Source of the DNA: Streptosporangiaceae bacterium
GTDB taxonomy: Bacteria; Actinomycetota; Actinomycetes; Streptosporangiales; Streptosporangiaceae
Direction: 5' to 3'
Assembly (NCBI GenBank): GCA_030045215.1
Contig: JASIBJ010000030.1
Span: forward strand, 1-21,286
Length of the DNA stretch: 21,286 nt
Shown here: in pieces, positions 6,994-13,707 of the stretch
Layout: each line of letters begins with the position of its first letter
How positions within the stretch are numbered: the first letter of the stretch is position 1
Position numbers and translations under genes: made by a program
Notes under the pieces: generated by a model
Database searches by the model: none
What the model saw: only the letters and a program-made list of their open reading frames with translations
Told to the model about the DNA's origin: nothing

Positions 6994-7374
6994 ATGCAGC
7001 GGCTTGAGGTACAGCTGGAAGACGATCTGACCGGCGGCCCAGCCGACGAGACGGTTCAGTTCGCGCTGGAAGGCACGACGTACGAGCTTGATCTGAGCGC
7101 CCAGCATGCGGCCGATCTTCGGCGTCGGCTGGCGCCGTTTGTCGAGCATGCGCGGCGAGTGCACCGTCGCGGCGTCCGGGCGCAGGTCCGGACTGCGGCC
7201 AGCCGGGAGCGCAGCCGCCAGATTAGGGCCTGGGCTGAGCAGCAGGGTCTGGACGTGGCGGCCCACGGACGGTTGCCGACTGAGATCATTGCGCAGTATG
7301 ACCGGTCCCAGGGCGACGGGCATCCCGCGGTTTCTCGAAGAGGGCGCCCGTCGGCCCGCCGCACCAGGCGGTAG
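6994..7374 (+). CDS. Lsr2-family nucleoid-associated protein
   Basis: Lsr2 proteins are actinobacterial H-NS-like silencers that oligomerise through the N-terminal domain and bind AT-rich DNA through a C-terminal domain. The N-terminal half fits the family closely: LEVQLEDDLTGGPADETVQFALEGTTYELDLS is readable at residues 4-35. The C-terminal domain (about 66-103) has the IRAWAEQQG ... GRLPTEII pattern. The core RGR motif is altered to His91-Gly92-Arg93, while a basic tail (114-126) carries a new RRGRPS. The ATG at 6994 is preceded by GGGGGGAG (6983-6990), which decides the start over an upstream in-frame ATG at 6931. At 126 aa it is a little longer than typical. It is probably a second, specialised Lsr2 paralogue. 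Confidence 0.88.
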   Translation: MQRLEVQLEDDLTGGPADETVQFALEGTTYELDLSAQHAADLRRRLAPFVEHARRVHRRGVRAQVRTAASRERSRQIRAWAEQQGLDVAAHGRLPTEIIAQYDRSQGDGHPAVSRRGRPSARRTRR

Positions 7375-7458
7375 GGGCGGCTAACAGCTTTGTGCCGCTC
7401 GAGGGTCTTGGCCGAGATCACAAGATCCCCGAGCTACCATCGCGGGGACGATCATGAC

Positions 7459-7463
7459 AGGAG
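7459..7463 (+). promoter_or_regulatory. ribosome binding site fixing the ADH start
   Basis: AGGAG sits 5 nt before the ATG at 7469. The upstream in-frame ATG at 7454 has nothing comparable and contributes only five residues. Confidence 0.75.
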
Positions 7464-7468
7464 CGCGC

Positions 7469-8509
7469 ATGACGGTTCCCAGCTCAGAAACGATGCAGGC
7501 GTGGGCGGTGAGCCAGCCAGGCCCAATCGAGACCAGCCCGCTGAGGTACGTAGAGAAGCCCGTGCCGACCGCGGCTCCCGGCGAACTCCTCGTCCAGGTC
7601 CTCGCCTGCGGCGTCTGCCGGACTGACCTGCATGTCAGCGAGGGTGACCTGCCGGTGCACCGTGAGCACGTCACGCCCGGTCACATGGTCGTGGGCCTGG
7701 TGGCGGCATTGGGCGAGGGCGTCACCGACTACGCCGTCGGGGACCGAGTCGGCGTGGCGTGGCTGCGGCACACCGACGGGACCTGCGTCTACTGCCGCCG
7801 CGGCAACGAGAACCTGTGTCCTAACTCCCTCTACACGGGCTGGGACGCTGACGGGGGCTATGCGGAGTACACGACCGTTCCGGCGCCGTTCGCTTACCGG
7901 CTGCCGGCCGACGTCGCCAACGTCGAGCTGGCGCCGCTGCTGTGCGCCGGAATCATCGGCTACCGGGCGCTGCTGCGCGCGTCACTGCCGGAGCAGGGCA
8001 GGCTCGGATTGTACGGATTCGGTGACAGCGCCCACCTCGTCGCTCAGGTGGCAGTGGCGCAAGGTGCGAGAGTCCATGCCCTGACCCGCGGCGAGGCTTC
8101 CCAGCAACTCGCGCTCGAGCTAGGTGCCGCGTCGGTCGGGGGAGCGTACGACTCCCCGCCGGAACCGCTGGACAGTGCGATCCTGTTCGCGCCGGTCGGG
8201 GACCTCGTGCCAGTCGCGATGCGCGCACTTGACCGCGGCGGAGTCCTCGCCGTCGCCGGGATCCATCTGACCGACACGCCGCCGCTGAACTATGAGCACG
8301 AGCTGTTTTATGAGAAGGAACTGCGCAGCGTCACCTCCAACACCCGGCATGACGGCCGGGAGTTCCTCGAGCTCGCCCTCAGGTACGACGTCAGGGCCAC
8401 CACGCATGTGTACCCAATGGCACAAGCACAGCAGGCGCTACAGGACCTCAAGGCGGGCGTGTTTGACGGAGCGGCGGTCCTGGTCAATGACGGGAATGCC
8501 ACCCGGTGA
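7469..8509 (+). CDS. zinc-dependent alcohol dehydrogenase (CAD2/AdhA-like)
   Basis: A medium-chain dehydrogenase of 346 aa that interconverts alcohols and aldehydes with NAD(P). Catalytic-zinc ligands are visible: Cys50 in CGVCRTDLH, His72 in PGHMVVG, and Cys159 in [13 protein letters not shown]. The Rossmann motif is GFGDSAH (183-189). Two positions deviate from the usual family pattern: the Glu or Gln after His72 is Met73, and the structural-zinc lobe reads [16 protein letters not shown], so three cysteines remain (106, 109, 117) with Asp103 where the first usually stands. It lies downstream of the decarboxylase and Lsr2 genes on the same strand, with a 94-nt gap, so it likely has its own promoter. 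The likely role is reduction of the decarboxylase aldehyde or another short or aromatic aldehyde; substrate range is not readable. Confidence 0.88.
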   Translation: MTVPSSETMQAWAVSQPGPIETSPLRYVEKPVPTAAPGELLVQVLACGVCRTDLHVSEGDLPVHREHVTPGHMVVGLVAALGEGVTDYAVGDRVGVAWLRHTDGTCVYCRRGNENLCPNSLYTGWDADGGYAEYTTVPAPFAYRLPADVANVELAPLLCAGIIGYRALLRASLPEQGRLGLYGFGDSAHLVAQVAVAQGARVHALTRGEASQQLALELGAASVGGAYDSPPEPLDSAILFAPVGDLVPVAMRALDRGGVLAVAGIHLTDTPPLNYEHELFYEKELRSVTSNTRHDGREFLELALRYDVRATTHVYPMAQAQQALQDLKAGVFDGAAVLVNDGNATR

Positions 8510-8533
8510 CTCGCCCGATCTGACGACGGCCTT

Positions 8534-8556
8534 CTGCCCGGTGCGTTGGTGGGCAG
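8534..8556. terminator. hairpin after ADH gene
   Basis: CTGCCC (8534-8539) and GGGCAG (8551-8556) form a perfect 6-bp stem with an 11-nt loop, 25 nt past the stop. Termination is likely but the stem is short. Confidence 0.4.
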
Positions 8557-8699
8557 GCTCGCGGAATCGCGGCCTGCTAGGTCGAATATGTCACTAACAT
8601 CCGATTCCGTGGCAACGTCGGCCTCTCGACGGTGCCCCGTAGTGACAACGGGTACGTTGGGGCAATGGCCGCCGAATATCTTTCGGAGAGGAGCTGACC

Positions 8700-9167
8700 A
8701 TGCCAGAGGAGCGGCGACACGAGTCGTCCGACCTTGAGGACTATGAGGTCCGCGACGCGTCAGACACCTTGGATGGCGCCCCAGGCGACGACCCGCTAGA
8801 TCGCGGAGTCGCTACCCCTGAACGGTGGTCAGCGGCGATGAGGTTCGGCTCGACGGCAGAGGAGCAGGAAGACGGCGAATCGCTGGATCAGCTTCTGGCC
8901 GAGGAAGAGCCTGATATCGGCACAGATCCGGACGACGACCGGCCCGATCGGGACTGGGACGAGAACGCGACCGACGCGGACGTCATCCGGCTAGCCGCCG
9001 ACGAGGGCGCCGATCCGCGGGCAGGCAGACTCGTGAGCGAGGATGAGGATACGACCATCGACGATCCTGACCTTGTTGCCTACGACTCAGGGATCGACGG
9101 CGGCGGCGCGACTGCCGAGGAAGCAGCCGTCCACGTGGTCAACGAGGAGCCGGACGAGGAATCCTGA
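8700..9167 (+). CDS. DUF5709-type acidic protein
   Basis: A very acidic 155-aa protein, rich in Asp and Glu and with almost no aromatic residues, so it is probably largely disordered. The core DDPLDRGVATPERW ... GSTAEEQEDGESLDQLLAEEEPD (about residues 29-72) matches the pattern I know from actinobacterial DUF5709 proteins, whose function is unknown. The ATG at 8700 has GAGGAG about 7 nt upstream, a strong start. The 190-bp region before it contains no other gene. It converges on the XRE-cupin gene, 72 bp away. There is no signal peptide. Confidence 0.75.
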   Translation: MPEERRHESSDLEDYEVRDASDTLDGAPGDDPLDRGVATPERWSAAMRFGSTAEEQEDGESLDQLLAEEEPDIGTDPDDDRPDRDWDENATDADVIRLAADEGADPRAGRLVSEDEDTTIDDPDLVAYDSGIDGGGATAEEAAVHVVNEEPDEES

Positions 9168-9239
9168 CTCGCCCCGGCGAGATCGACACGGCCGCGCACC
9201 CCGGCCGCGAGGCGGTCGGACCCGGTCGCCGGCGCTCGC

Positions 9240-9830
9240 CTATGCCGGCGGATATCCGACGAGCAACATACCGCGGCAGTCCGCGTCGCCCGTGCGGTAG
9301 AGATGAGGTCCGTCACCCTTGTACCGCGCGTAGTCGCCGGCGCCGAGCGTGACCGGATCGCCGGCCGGGCCGACCGTGATTGTCCCCTCGTGCACGAACA
9401 CCCGCTCGATGACGCCGCTGCCGTGAGGGCTGCCCAGGTGCTCGGTACGGGCCGGCAGGAACATGGCGAAGACCTCCACTAGGCCTCCGCGCTCCAGGCG
9501 GTCAAGCAGCCGCAGGTCAAGCTTCCCGCCGGGGGTCGACCCGCGCACACGCGCTCCCTGCTGGGCCCGGACAACCATGGTGGTGGTCTCGCTCCGGTCT
9601 TCGAGCAGGTCGCTGAAGGCCACGCCGAGCCCAAGGGCCAGCGACCACAGCGTCTCGATTGTCGGGTTGCCCCGCCCCTGCTCCAGGTTGGCCAGCGTCG
9701 CCTTAGCGACATCCGCGCGGGTCGCGAGGGTCGCCAGCGACATCCGGCGCGCAGTCCGGAGCCGACGCAGGTTGGCGGCGATGACCTCCCCGACGTCAGC
9801 GAAGGCCTGGCCTGGCCCTTGACTTGCCAT
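9240..9830 (-). CDS. XRE-family regulator with C-terminal cupin domain
   Basis: A 196-aa transcription factor. The helix-turn-helix is at about residues 15-75 (NLRRLRTARRMSLATLATRADVAK is split across 20-43, with LANLEQGRGNPTIETLWSLA following). A cupin_2 barrel spans about 115-193 (HGSGVIERVFVHEG ... LGAGDYARYKGDGPHLYRT). Such regulators sense small metabolites in the cupin pocket and often repress the divergent catabolic operon; here that would be the HpaB-like/RidA/DUF1028 cassette. The gene has no Shine-Dalgarno site but a TATAGT -10 on its own strand ends 8 nt before the ATG, which suggests a leaderless mRNA. Autoregulation is plausible because the divergent -10 elements form an inverted repeat. 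Confidence 0.88.
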   Translation of the reverse strand: MASQGPGQAFADVGEVIAANLRRLRTARRMSLATLATRADVAKATLANLEQGRGNPTIETLWSLALGLGVAFSDLLEDRSETTTMVVRAQQGARVRGSTPGGKLDLRLLDRLERGGLVEVFAMFLPARTEHLGSPHGSGVIERVFVHEGTITVGPAGDPVTLGAGDYARYKGDGPHLYRTGDADCRGMLLVGYPPA

Positions 9831-9838
9831 TACAGCAA

Positions 9839-9865
9839 ACTATATCAATGGTCTAACGAAATAGT
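9839..9865. promoter_or_regulatory. divergent promoter/operator of XRE-cupin and HpaB-like cassette
   Basis: This is a short AT-rich island in GC-rich DNA. ACTAT at 9839-9843 and ATAGT at 9861-9865 form an inverted repeat. Read on the minus strand, the first gives TATAGT (9844-9839), a -10 for the regulator; read on the plus strand, the second gives AATAGT (9860-9865), a possible -10 for the cassette. A regulator binding here would block both. Confidence 0.5.
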
Positions 9866-9919
9866 ACGCCGTGCTCTCATCCGAGCTGGCATGGCAGGAG
9901 TTCTGGCTGGTCAGGGCAT

Positions 9920-10096
9920 ATGACAGGCGCGGCTTTCGATCCGGCGGCGATAGTCGCCCTCGGCGGCTGCGTGGGCGAGGACATGCACGCCCCGACCGAG
10001 CGGATCCGCGCTGGCTCTCTCGTCACCGGCGCCAGGCAACTGCGCGCCGTGCGGCAGGAAGTGCTCGACGACGCTCCTCGCGCCGCGAGGACCTGA
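9920..10096 (+). CDS. possible small protein (58 aa) heading the cassette
   Basis: The ORF starts ATG at 9920 and ends TGA at 10094-10096; the product begins MTGAAFDPAAIVALGGCVGE. Nearly every codon ends in G or C, as in the surrounding real genes, and it ends 31 nt before the next start. The Shine-Dalgarno is weak (AGGG too close to the ATG). I recognise no family. It could be a true small protein, a decayed N-terminal fragment, or leader sequence. It is too short to carry an enzyme domain. Confidence 0.4.
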   Translation: MTGAAFDPAAIVALGGCVGEDMHAPTERIRAGSLVTGARQLRAVRQEVLDDAPRAART

Positions 10097-10114
10097 TCAC
10101 CGGATCACCGGACT

Positions 10115-10122
10115 GCGAGGAG
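10115..10122 (+). promoter_or_regulatory. ribosome binding site supporting a TTG start
   Basis: GCGAGGAG is followed, 5 nt later, by TTG at 10128. The strength and spacing make the rare start codon credible; the translation then begins LRTGKEYIESLRDGR, the usual HpaB N-terminus. Confidence 0.75.
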
Positions 10123-10127
10123 CGAAA

Positions 10128-11576
10128 TTGCTGCGAACCGGCAAGGAGTACATCGAGTCGCTGCGAGATGGCCGCGAGGTGTGGATCGACGGTCAGCGGG
10201 TCAGCGACGTCCCCACGCACCCGGCTTTTGCGCCGCTGGTCAGCCTGCGCGCGCGCATCTACGACCTTGGCCACGAGGACGGCACCAGGGATCTGCTTAC
10301 CTACACCGACGAGCTGTCGGGCGAGCGTTGCGCCACCACCTCGCGCCCGCCCCGTATGCGCGACGACTGGCTGGCCAAGCGCGCATCTGTCGACGCGATA
10401 CTCGACGAAGCCGGCGGCGTGGTCACCAGGGTGGGCGATGAGACGGTCGGCGAGATGTGGTCGTTGTTCGACGGGCAGGATGTGCTGAACGAGATCGACG
10501 CCGCGTTCTCCGCGAACATCGCCCACCACGTCCGGCGCGCCCAGTTGCTCGACCCGTTCCACGTATCGGCCAACACCGACCCGAAGGGCGACCGCTCCGT
10601 CCGGCCGCAAGACCAGGATCCCGACGTGCTGTTGCACGTAGTCGGGGAGACCGGCAACGGCATCGTGGTGCGCGGCGCCAAGTTCGAGACCGCGGCCGCC
10701 TACGCCAACCAGGCGTTCGTCAAGCCGACCATCGGCGACTGGAACAACGAGGTCCTCAGCGACTACGCGGTCGGCTTTCTCGCCGACATGGGCGCGCCCG
10801 GCATCAAGCACATCTGCCGGTCGGCCTTCGCCGACGGCCGCAACGCCGATGACTATCCGCTGACCAGCCGGTACGACGAGATTGACACGATGATCATCTT
10901 CGACAACGTCGAGATTCCCTGGGAGAACGTCTTCTTCTACCGGCACACCAGGGCGGCCGCATTCATCCGCGCGACCCTCCACCGCTACAGCATCTTCCCG
11001 TACGTCCAGCGCTACGCCCGGTTCGCCGACTTCCTCCTCGGCGTTGCCTACGCCAGCGCCCGGTCGACCGGAGTCACCATGCACCAGGGCGTGCGGGAGA
11101 AGATCGCGCAGATCGCGTGCTACCGCGAGGGCATCAACGCGCACCTGACCGCGGCGGTCGAACTCGCGCAGCCCAGCCCGGCCGGGCTGCTGATGCCCAA
11201 CCAGCCGATGATGTACGCAGCGCGGGTCTTCGCGTCCAGCCAGCTACCGTCGGTCATGCACCTGGTCCGGGACCTGTGCGGCTGCCAGGCCAGCCTGATG
11301 CCCAGCAAGGCCACGTTTGACAGCGCTGGTGCCGGCGACTGGCTGCGGAAGTACTTCACGATCGGCGAGATCCCCGCGGAAGAGCGGCGCAAGCTCTTCG
11401 CCCTCGCGCGCGACCTCCTCAATTCCGACTACGCCGGGCATCGGCTTACATTCCAGCTGTTCGCGCAGTCGCCCCCGTTTTCGCACCTGCTGGCCGTCTA
11501 CAACAACTATGACTTCAGCGGCCCGCTGGACGTGGTGGCGCGCTACTCGGACGTCGCGAACGAGGTGCGCAAGTGA
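10128..11576 (+). CDS. HpaB-family flavin-dependent monooxygenase (oxygenase component)
   Basis: The family uses reduced flavin, supplied by a separate reductase, to hydroxylate phenols (4-hydroxyphenylacetate 3-hydroxylase is the model). The 482-aa length and motifs fit: RTGKEYIESLRDGREVWIDG at the N-terminus, GIVVRGAK (178-185), the flavin-contact FVKPTIGDWNNE region (about 197-208), and VEIPWENVFFYR. An Arg101 (TRVGDE) and His145 (FHVSAN) align with the catalytic Arg and His of HpaB, but the Tyr four residues after the Arg is Glu105 here, so the substrate may not be a simple phenol. The 4-hydroxybutyryl-CoA dehydratase branch is unlikely because its iron-sulfur cysteines are not in place. 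No HpaC-type reductase is present. The stop overlaps the next gene as GTGA. Confidence 0.82.
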   Translation: MLRTGKEYIESLRDGREVWIDGQRVSDVPTHPAFAPLVSLRARIYDLGHEDGTRDLLTYTDELSGERCATTSRPPRMRDDWLAKRASVDAILDEAGGVVTRVGDETVGEMWSLFDGQDVLNEIDAAFSANIAHHVRRAQLLDPFHVSANTDPKGDRSVRPQDQDPDVLLHVVGETGNGIVVRGAKFETAAAYANQAFVKPTIGDWNNEVLSDYAVGFLADMGAPGIKHICRSAFADGRNADDYPLTSRYDEIDTMIIFDNVEIPWENVFFYRHTRAAAFIRATLHRYSIFPYVQRYARFADFLLGVAYASARSTGVTMHQGVREKIAQIACYREGINAHLTAAVELAQPSPAGLLMPNQPMMYAARVFASSQLPSVMHLVRDLCGCQASLMPSKATFDSAGAGDWLRKYFTIGEIPAEERRKLFALARDLLNSDYAGHRLTFQLFAQSPPFSHLLAVYNNYDFSGPLDVVARYSDVANEVRK

Positions 11577-12001
11577 GGGAACCGATCTCTGTCGGCGGCC
11601 ACCTGCGGATCCGGCCGTTCAATACCGCGGACAGCTATCCGGAGCAGCGGCTCGATAACGACCTGTGCCAGGCTGTGGTCGCCGGCAGCACCATCTACCT
11701 GCGCGGCCAGGTGCCGCAGGATCTGGACACTGGCGCGAGTGTCCACGTCGGCAACCCGACCGCCCAGGCCGAGCAGGTGATGATGAACGTCGAGACGCTG
11801 CTCGCAGAAGCCGGCGCCTCTGTCGAACACGTGGTGAGCTGCACCGTCTACTTGACCGACATCCGCCACCGCGAGGCGGTCTACCGGGTACTCGGGAACC
11901 GGCTCAGGGGTGTCTATCCGGTGTTCACCGGCCTCGTCGTGTCCGCGCTGGCCAGGCCGGAATGGCTGGTCGAGGTGACCATTGTGGCGGTCATGCCGTG
12001 A
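11573..12001 (+). CDS. RidA/YjgF/UK114-family protein
   Basis: A 142-aa member of the Rid family, trimeric proteins that hydrolyse reactive enamines and imines or deaminate related products. The pattern GNPTAQAEQVMMNVETLLAEAGASVEHVVSCTVYL is readable at residues 60-94, and WLVEVTIVAV at 131-140. The Arg that canonical RidA uses to bind the carboxylate, in a P-x-R motif, is missing: here the segment reads PVFTGLVVSAL, so this is a non-RidA subfamily (Rid4-7-like). The GTG at 11573 overlaps the HpaB-like stop by 4 nt, and GAGGTG lies just upstream. Related subfamily members such as 2-aminomuconate deaminase and RutC act in aromatic or pyrimidine catabolism, which fits its place beside a hydroxylase. 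Confidence 0.85.
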   Translation: MREPISVGGHLRIRPFNTADSYPEQRLDNDLCQAVVAGSTIYLRGQVPQDLDTGASVHVGNPTAQAEQVMMNVETLLAEAGASVEHVVSCTVYLTDIRHREAVYRVLGNRLRGVYPVFTGLVVSALARPEWLVEVTIVAVMP

Positions 12002-12651
12002 CGTTCTCCCTGGCAGGCCGGTGCGAGCGCACGGGCGCGCTTGGCGCGGTGATTGCCTCCGCGAGCATGGCGGTCGCGGCCAGGTGCGTTGCGGTCCGGG
12101 CTGGCGTCGGTGCCGTGTGCAGCCAGAGCACGACCGATCCCCGGCTGCGCGGGGAGCTGCTGGACGCTCTGAGCGCCGGCGTGACAGCCGGCCAAGCGCT
12201 CGCGGCTGTCGTCGGCCGGACCCCTGACATCGCCTACCGTCAGCTGGCCGTCGTCGATGCGGTCGGCGGCTCTGCCAGCTACTCCGGCGCTCTGACACTG
12301 GGCGAGGCGGCCGACGTCCACGCCGACGGCGCGGCCGCGGCAGGCAACCTGCTGGCCGGCCGCGACGTTCCCGCGGCGATGCTCGCGGCTTTCGTCAGCC
12401 ACGCGGAATACCGCCTGGGCGACCGGCTGGTTGCCGCCCTTCAGGCCGGCCTCGCGGCCGGCGGTGAGGTCTCGCCGGTGCGCTCCGCGGGGCTGGTCAT
12501 CTCCGACTCCCAATCGTGGCCGGTCACCGACCTGAGGATCGACTGGGACGACGACCCGGTCGGTCGGCTCGCCGCGCTCTGGCGGTTGTGGCAGCCGCAG
12601 GCGGAGGAATATGTGGGTCGCGCGCTAAGCCCGTCGGGGACGCCCGGCTGA
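11998..12651 (+). CDS. DUF1028-family protein (Ntn-hydrolase-like)
   Basis: A 217-aa protein. The beginning MTFSLAGRCERTGALGAVIAS matches the typical DUF1028 start (MTFS-v-ar...tG-lG-a-as), and ALTLGEAADVHADGAAAAGNLLAGRDVPAAM matches the family block (GN-LAG-eV--aM). GTG at 11998 overlaps the preceding TGA as GTGA and puts MTFS at the N-terminus, where the family expects it. A longer frame opens at 11665 inside the RidA gene and is discarded. DUF1028 proteins are predicted N-terminal nucleophile hydrolases of unknown activity, often found beside Rid and amidase genes. It ends the coupled cassette; a GC-rich hairpin follows. Confidence 0.82.
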   Translation: MTFSLAGRCERTGALGAVIASASMAVAARCVAVRAGVGAVCSQSTTDPRLRGELLDALSAGVTAGQALAAVVGRTPDIAYRQLAVVDAVGGSASYSGALTLGEAADVHADGAAAAGNLLAGRDVPAAMLAAFVSHAEYRLGDRLVAALQAGLAAGGEVSPVRSAGLVISDSQSWPVTDLRIDWDDDPVGRLAALWRLWQPQAEEYVGRALSPSGTPG

Positions 12652-12685
12652 CCTCCGGCCTTCAGCGGCGGGATTACCGCCTGGG

Positions 12686-12715
12686 GCTGCCTGGCGGCCA
12701 GCCGGAGCTGGCAGC
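12686..12715. terminator. possible terminator after DUF1028 gene
   Basis: GCTGCC (12686-12691) and GGCAGC (12710-12715) form a 6-bp stem with an 18-nt self-complementary loop, 34 nt past the cassette stop. It is modest on its own. The rest of 12652-12888 shows no credible gene. Confidence 0.35.
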
Positions 12716-12888
12716 AGACCGGCCCGAGACCACTTCTCCCGGCGATCAGCGAAGCCCGGCAGGACGCTTCGTTCCCCCCATCTCGCCGATGGCGGTAGTG
12801 GTCAGGCGCCGCAGCGCGTCAACAGCGCCGCCGATGGCCAGGGTGGCGGGCCATCTGCGCCTCAACGGTTTGATGCCTTCCCTCGTCT

Positions 12889-13554
12889 ATGAAGGGCATG
12901 GAACATACACGCAAGACCAAGGGCCGGCTTGTGTTGCTGGCCACGCCACTACTTGCAGCATCACTGGCTCTGGGGTTGTCAGCTTGCGGCAGCCAGAAGG
13001 CGGCGAGCAGCTCACCGCCGCCCACCAGTACCGGTGCCAGCACCGACGCGCACCTCCAGGCGGATCGTGCGGTCGGTCCAGCGGCCGAGCCCGCCGGCGA
13101 CCCGGTAACGGTCACCGTCACGCCCGCGGCCGTGTGCCCGGGCAAGCGGGCGACGATCACCATGACGGTAGGCGGCGGGTTCAAGCTCGGCCATCCGCCG
13201 ATGAAGGTGGTCGGGGCCGAATGGGACATAAGGATGTACAACGAGGACGGTGATCTGATCGGCCTGCCCACGCTTCTCCACTCCAGCGGCACGACCTTGC
13301 AGTTCGAGTGGGGCTCCCGCGTGCCGGGCATTTACGTGATGTTCATCGATGTCTCCGGCGCGCCGGGCTCGTCGGGTTCGACCATGGCGTGGTTCGTGGT
13401 CTTGCCCGAGTTCGCGTGCACGCAGAAGGAACCGCCGCCGCCAGCGCCGAAGCCAACGCCGACGCCGACGCCGACGTCAGCACCGACGCCGACTTCAACG
13501 CCGACGCCGACGTCAACGCCGGAGCCGACCACCACGACGTCGGCTACGCCATAA
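12889..13554 (+). CDS. secreted lipoprotein with Pro/Thr-rich tail
   Basis: The N-terminus has a basic region (MKGMEHTRKTKGR), a hydrophobic stretch (LVLLATPLLAASLALG) and the lipobox L-S-A-C at 30-33, so Cys33 should be lipidated and the protein anchored outside the membrane. A Ser/Pro/Ala-rich linker leads to a predicted beta-sandwich-like domain at about residues 70-180 with two cysteines (83 and 182). The last ~36 residues form an uncharged Pro-Thr-Ser tail. ATG 12889 or ATG 12898 could be the start; neither has a convincing Shine-Dalgarno. I recognise no named family. The product resembles small surface or sensing lipoproteins but no ligand or partner can be inferred. Confidence 0.75.
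   Translation: MKGMEHTRKTKGRLVLLATPLLAASLALGLSACGSQKAASSSPPPTSTGASTDAHLQADRAVGPAAEPAGDPVTVTVTPAAVCPGKRATITMTVGGGFKLGHPPMKVVGAEWDIRMYNEDGDLIGLPTLLHSSGTTLQFEWGSRVPGIYVMFIDVSGAPGSSGSTMAWFVVLPEFACTQKEPPPPAPKPTPTPTPTSAPTPTSTPTPTSTPEPTTTTSATP
13455..13520 (+). repeat. GC-rich microrepeat coding the Pro/Thr tail
   Basis: Tandem copies of CCGACG and CAACGCCGACGCCGACG-like units encode the alternating Pro-Thr tail of the lipoprotein. Such tracts expand and shrink by slippage, so tail length may vary between strains. It is not a CRISPR array: units are 6-24 bp with no spacers. Confidence 0.6.
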
Positions 13555-13707
13555 CCGATTCAGCGCTGGCCGCGCCGAGACTGACGAGCGCGGCCAGCGC
13601 GCAAGCCCGGATTCGCAGACCCAGCAGCAGCTGCGCTCATGGCGAAATCGAGCTGGAGCCTGTCCCGGAGCCCGTGGCCTTAGCCGCCAAACCGAGACCG
13701 AAACGCC

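Noticed and set aside
8650..8655. GGGTAC as a SigB-type -10 before the DUF5709 gene
   Set aside because: No matching GTTT-like -35 at the right distance.
10023..11144. 373-aa minus-strand open frame antisense to the HpaB-like gene
   Set aside because: Val/Asp/Gly-rich shadow of a GC-rich gene; no ribosome site or family motifs, and the plus strand has clear HpaB motifs.
13455..13520. short-period repeat considered as a CRISPR-like array
   Set aside because: Units are 6-24 bp without spacers and encode a Pro/Thr tail in frame.
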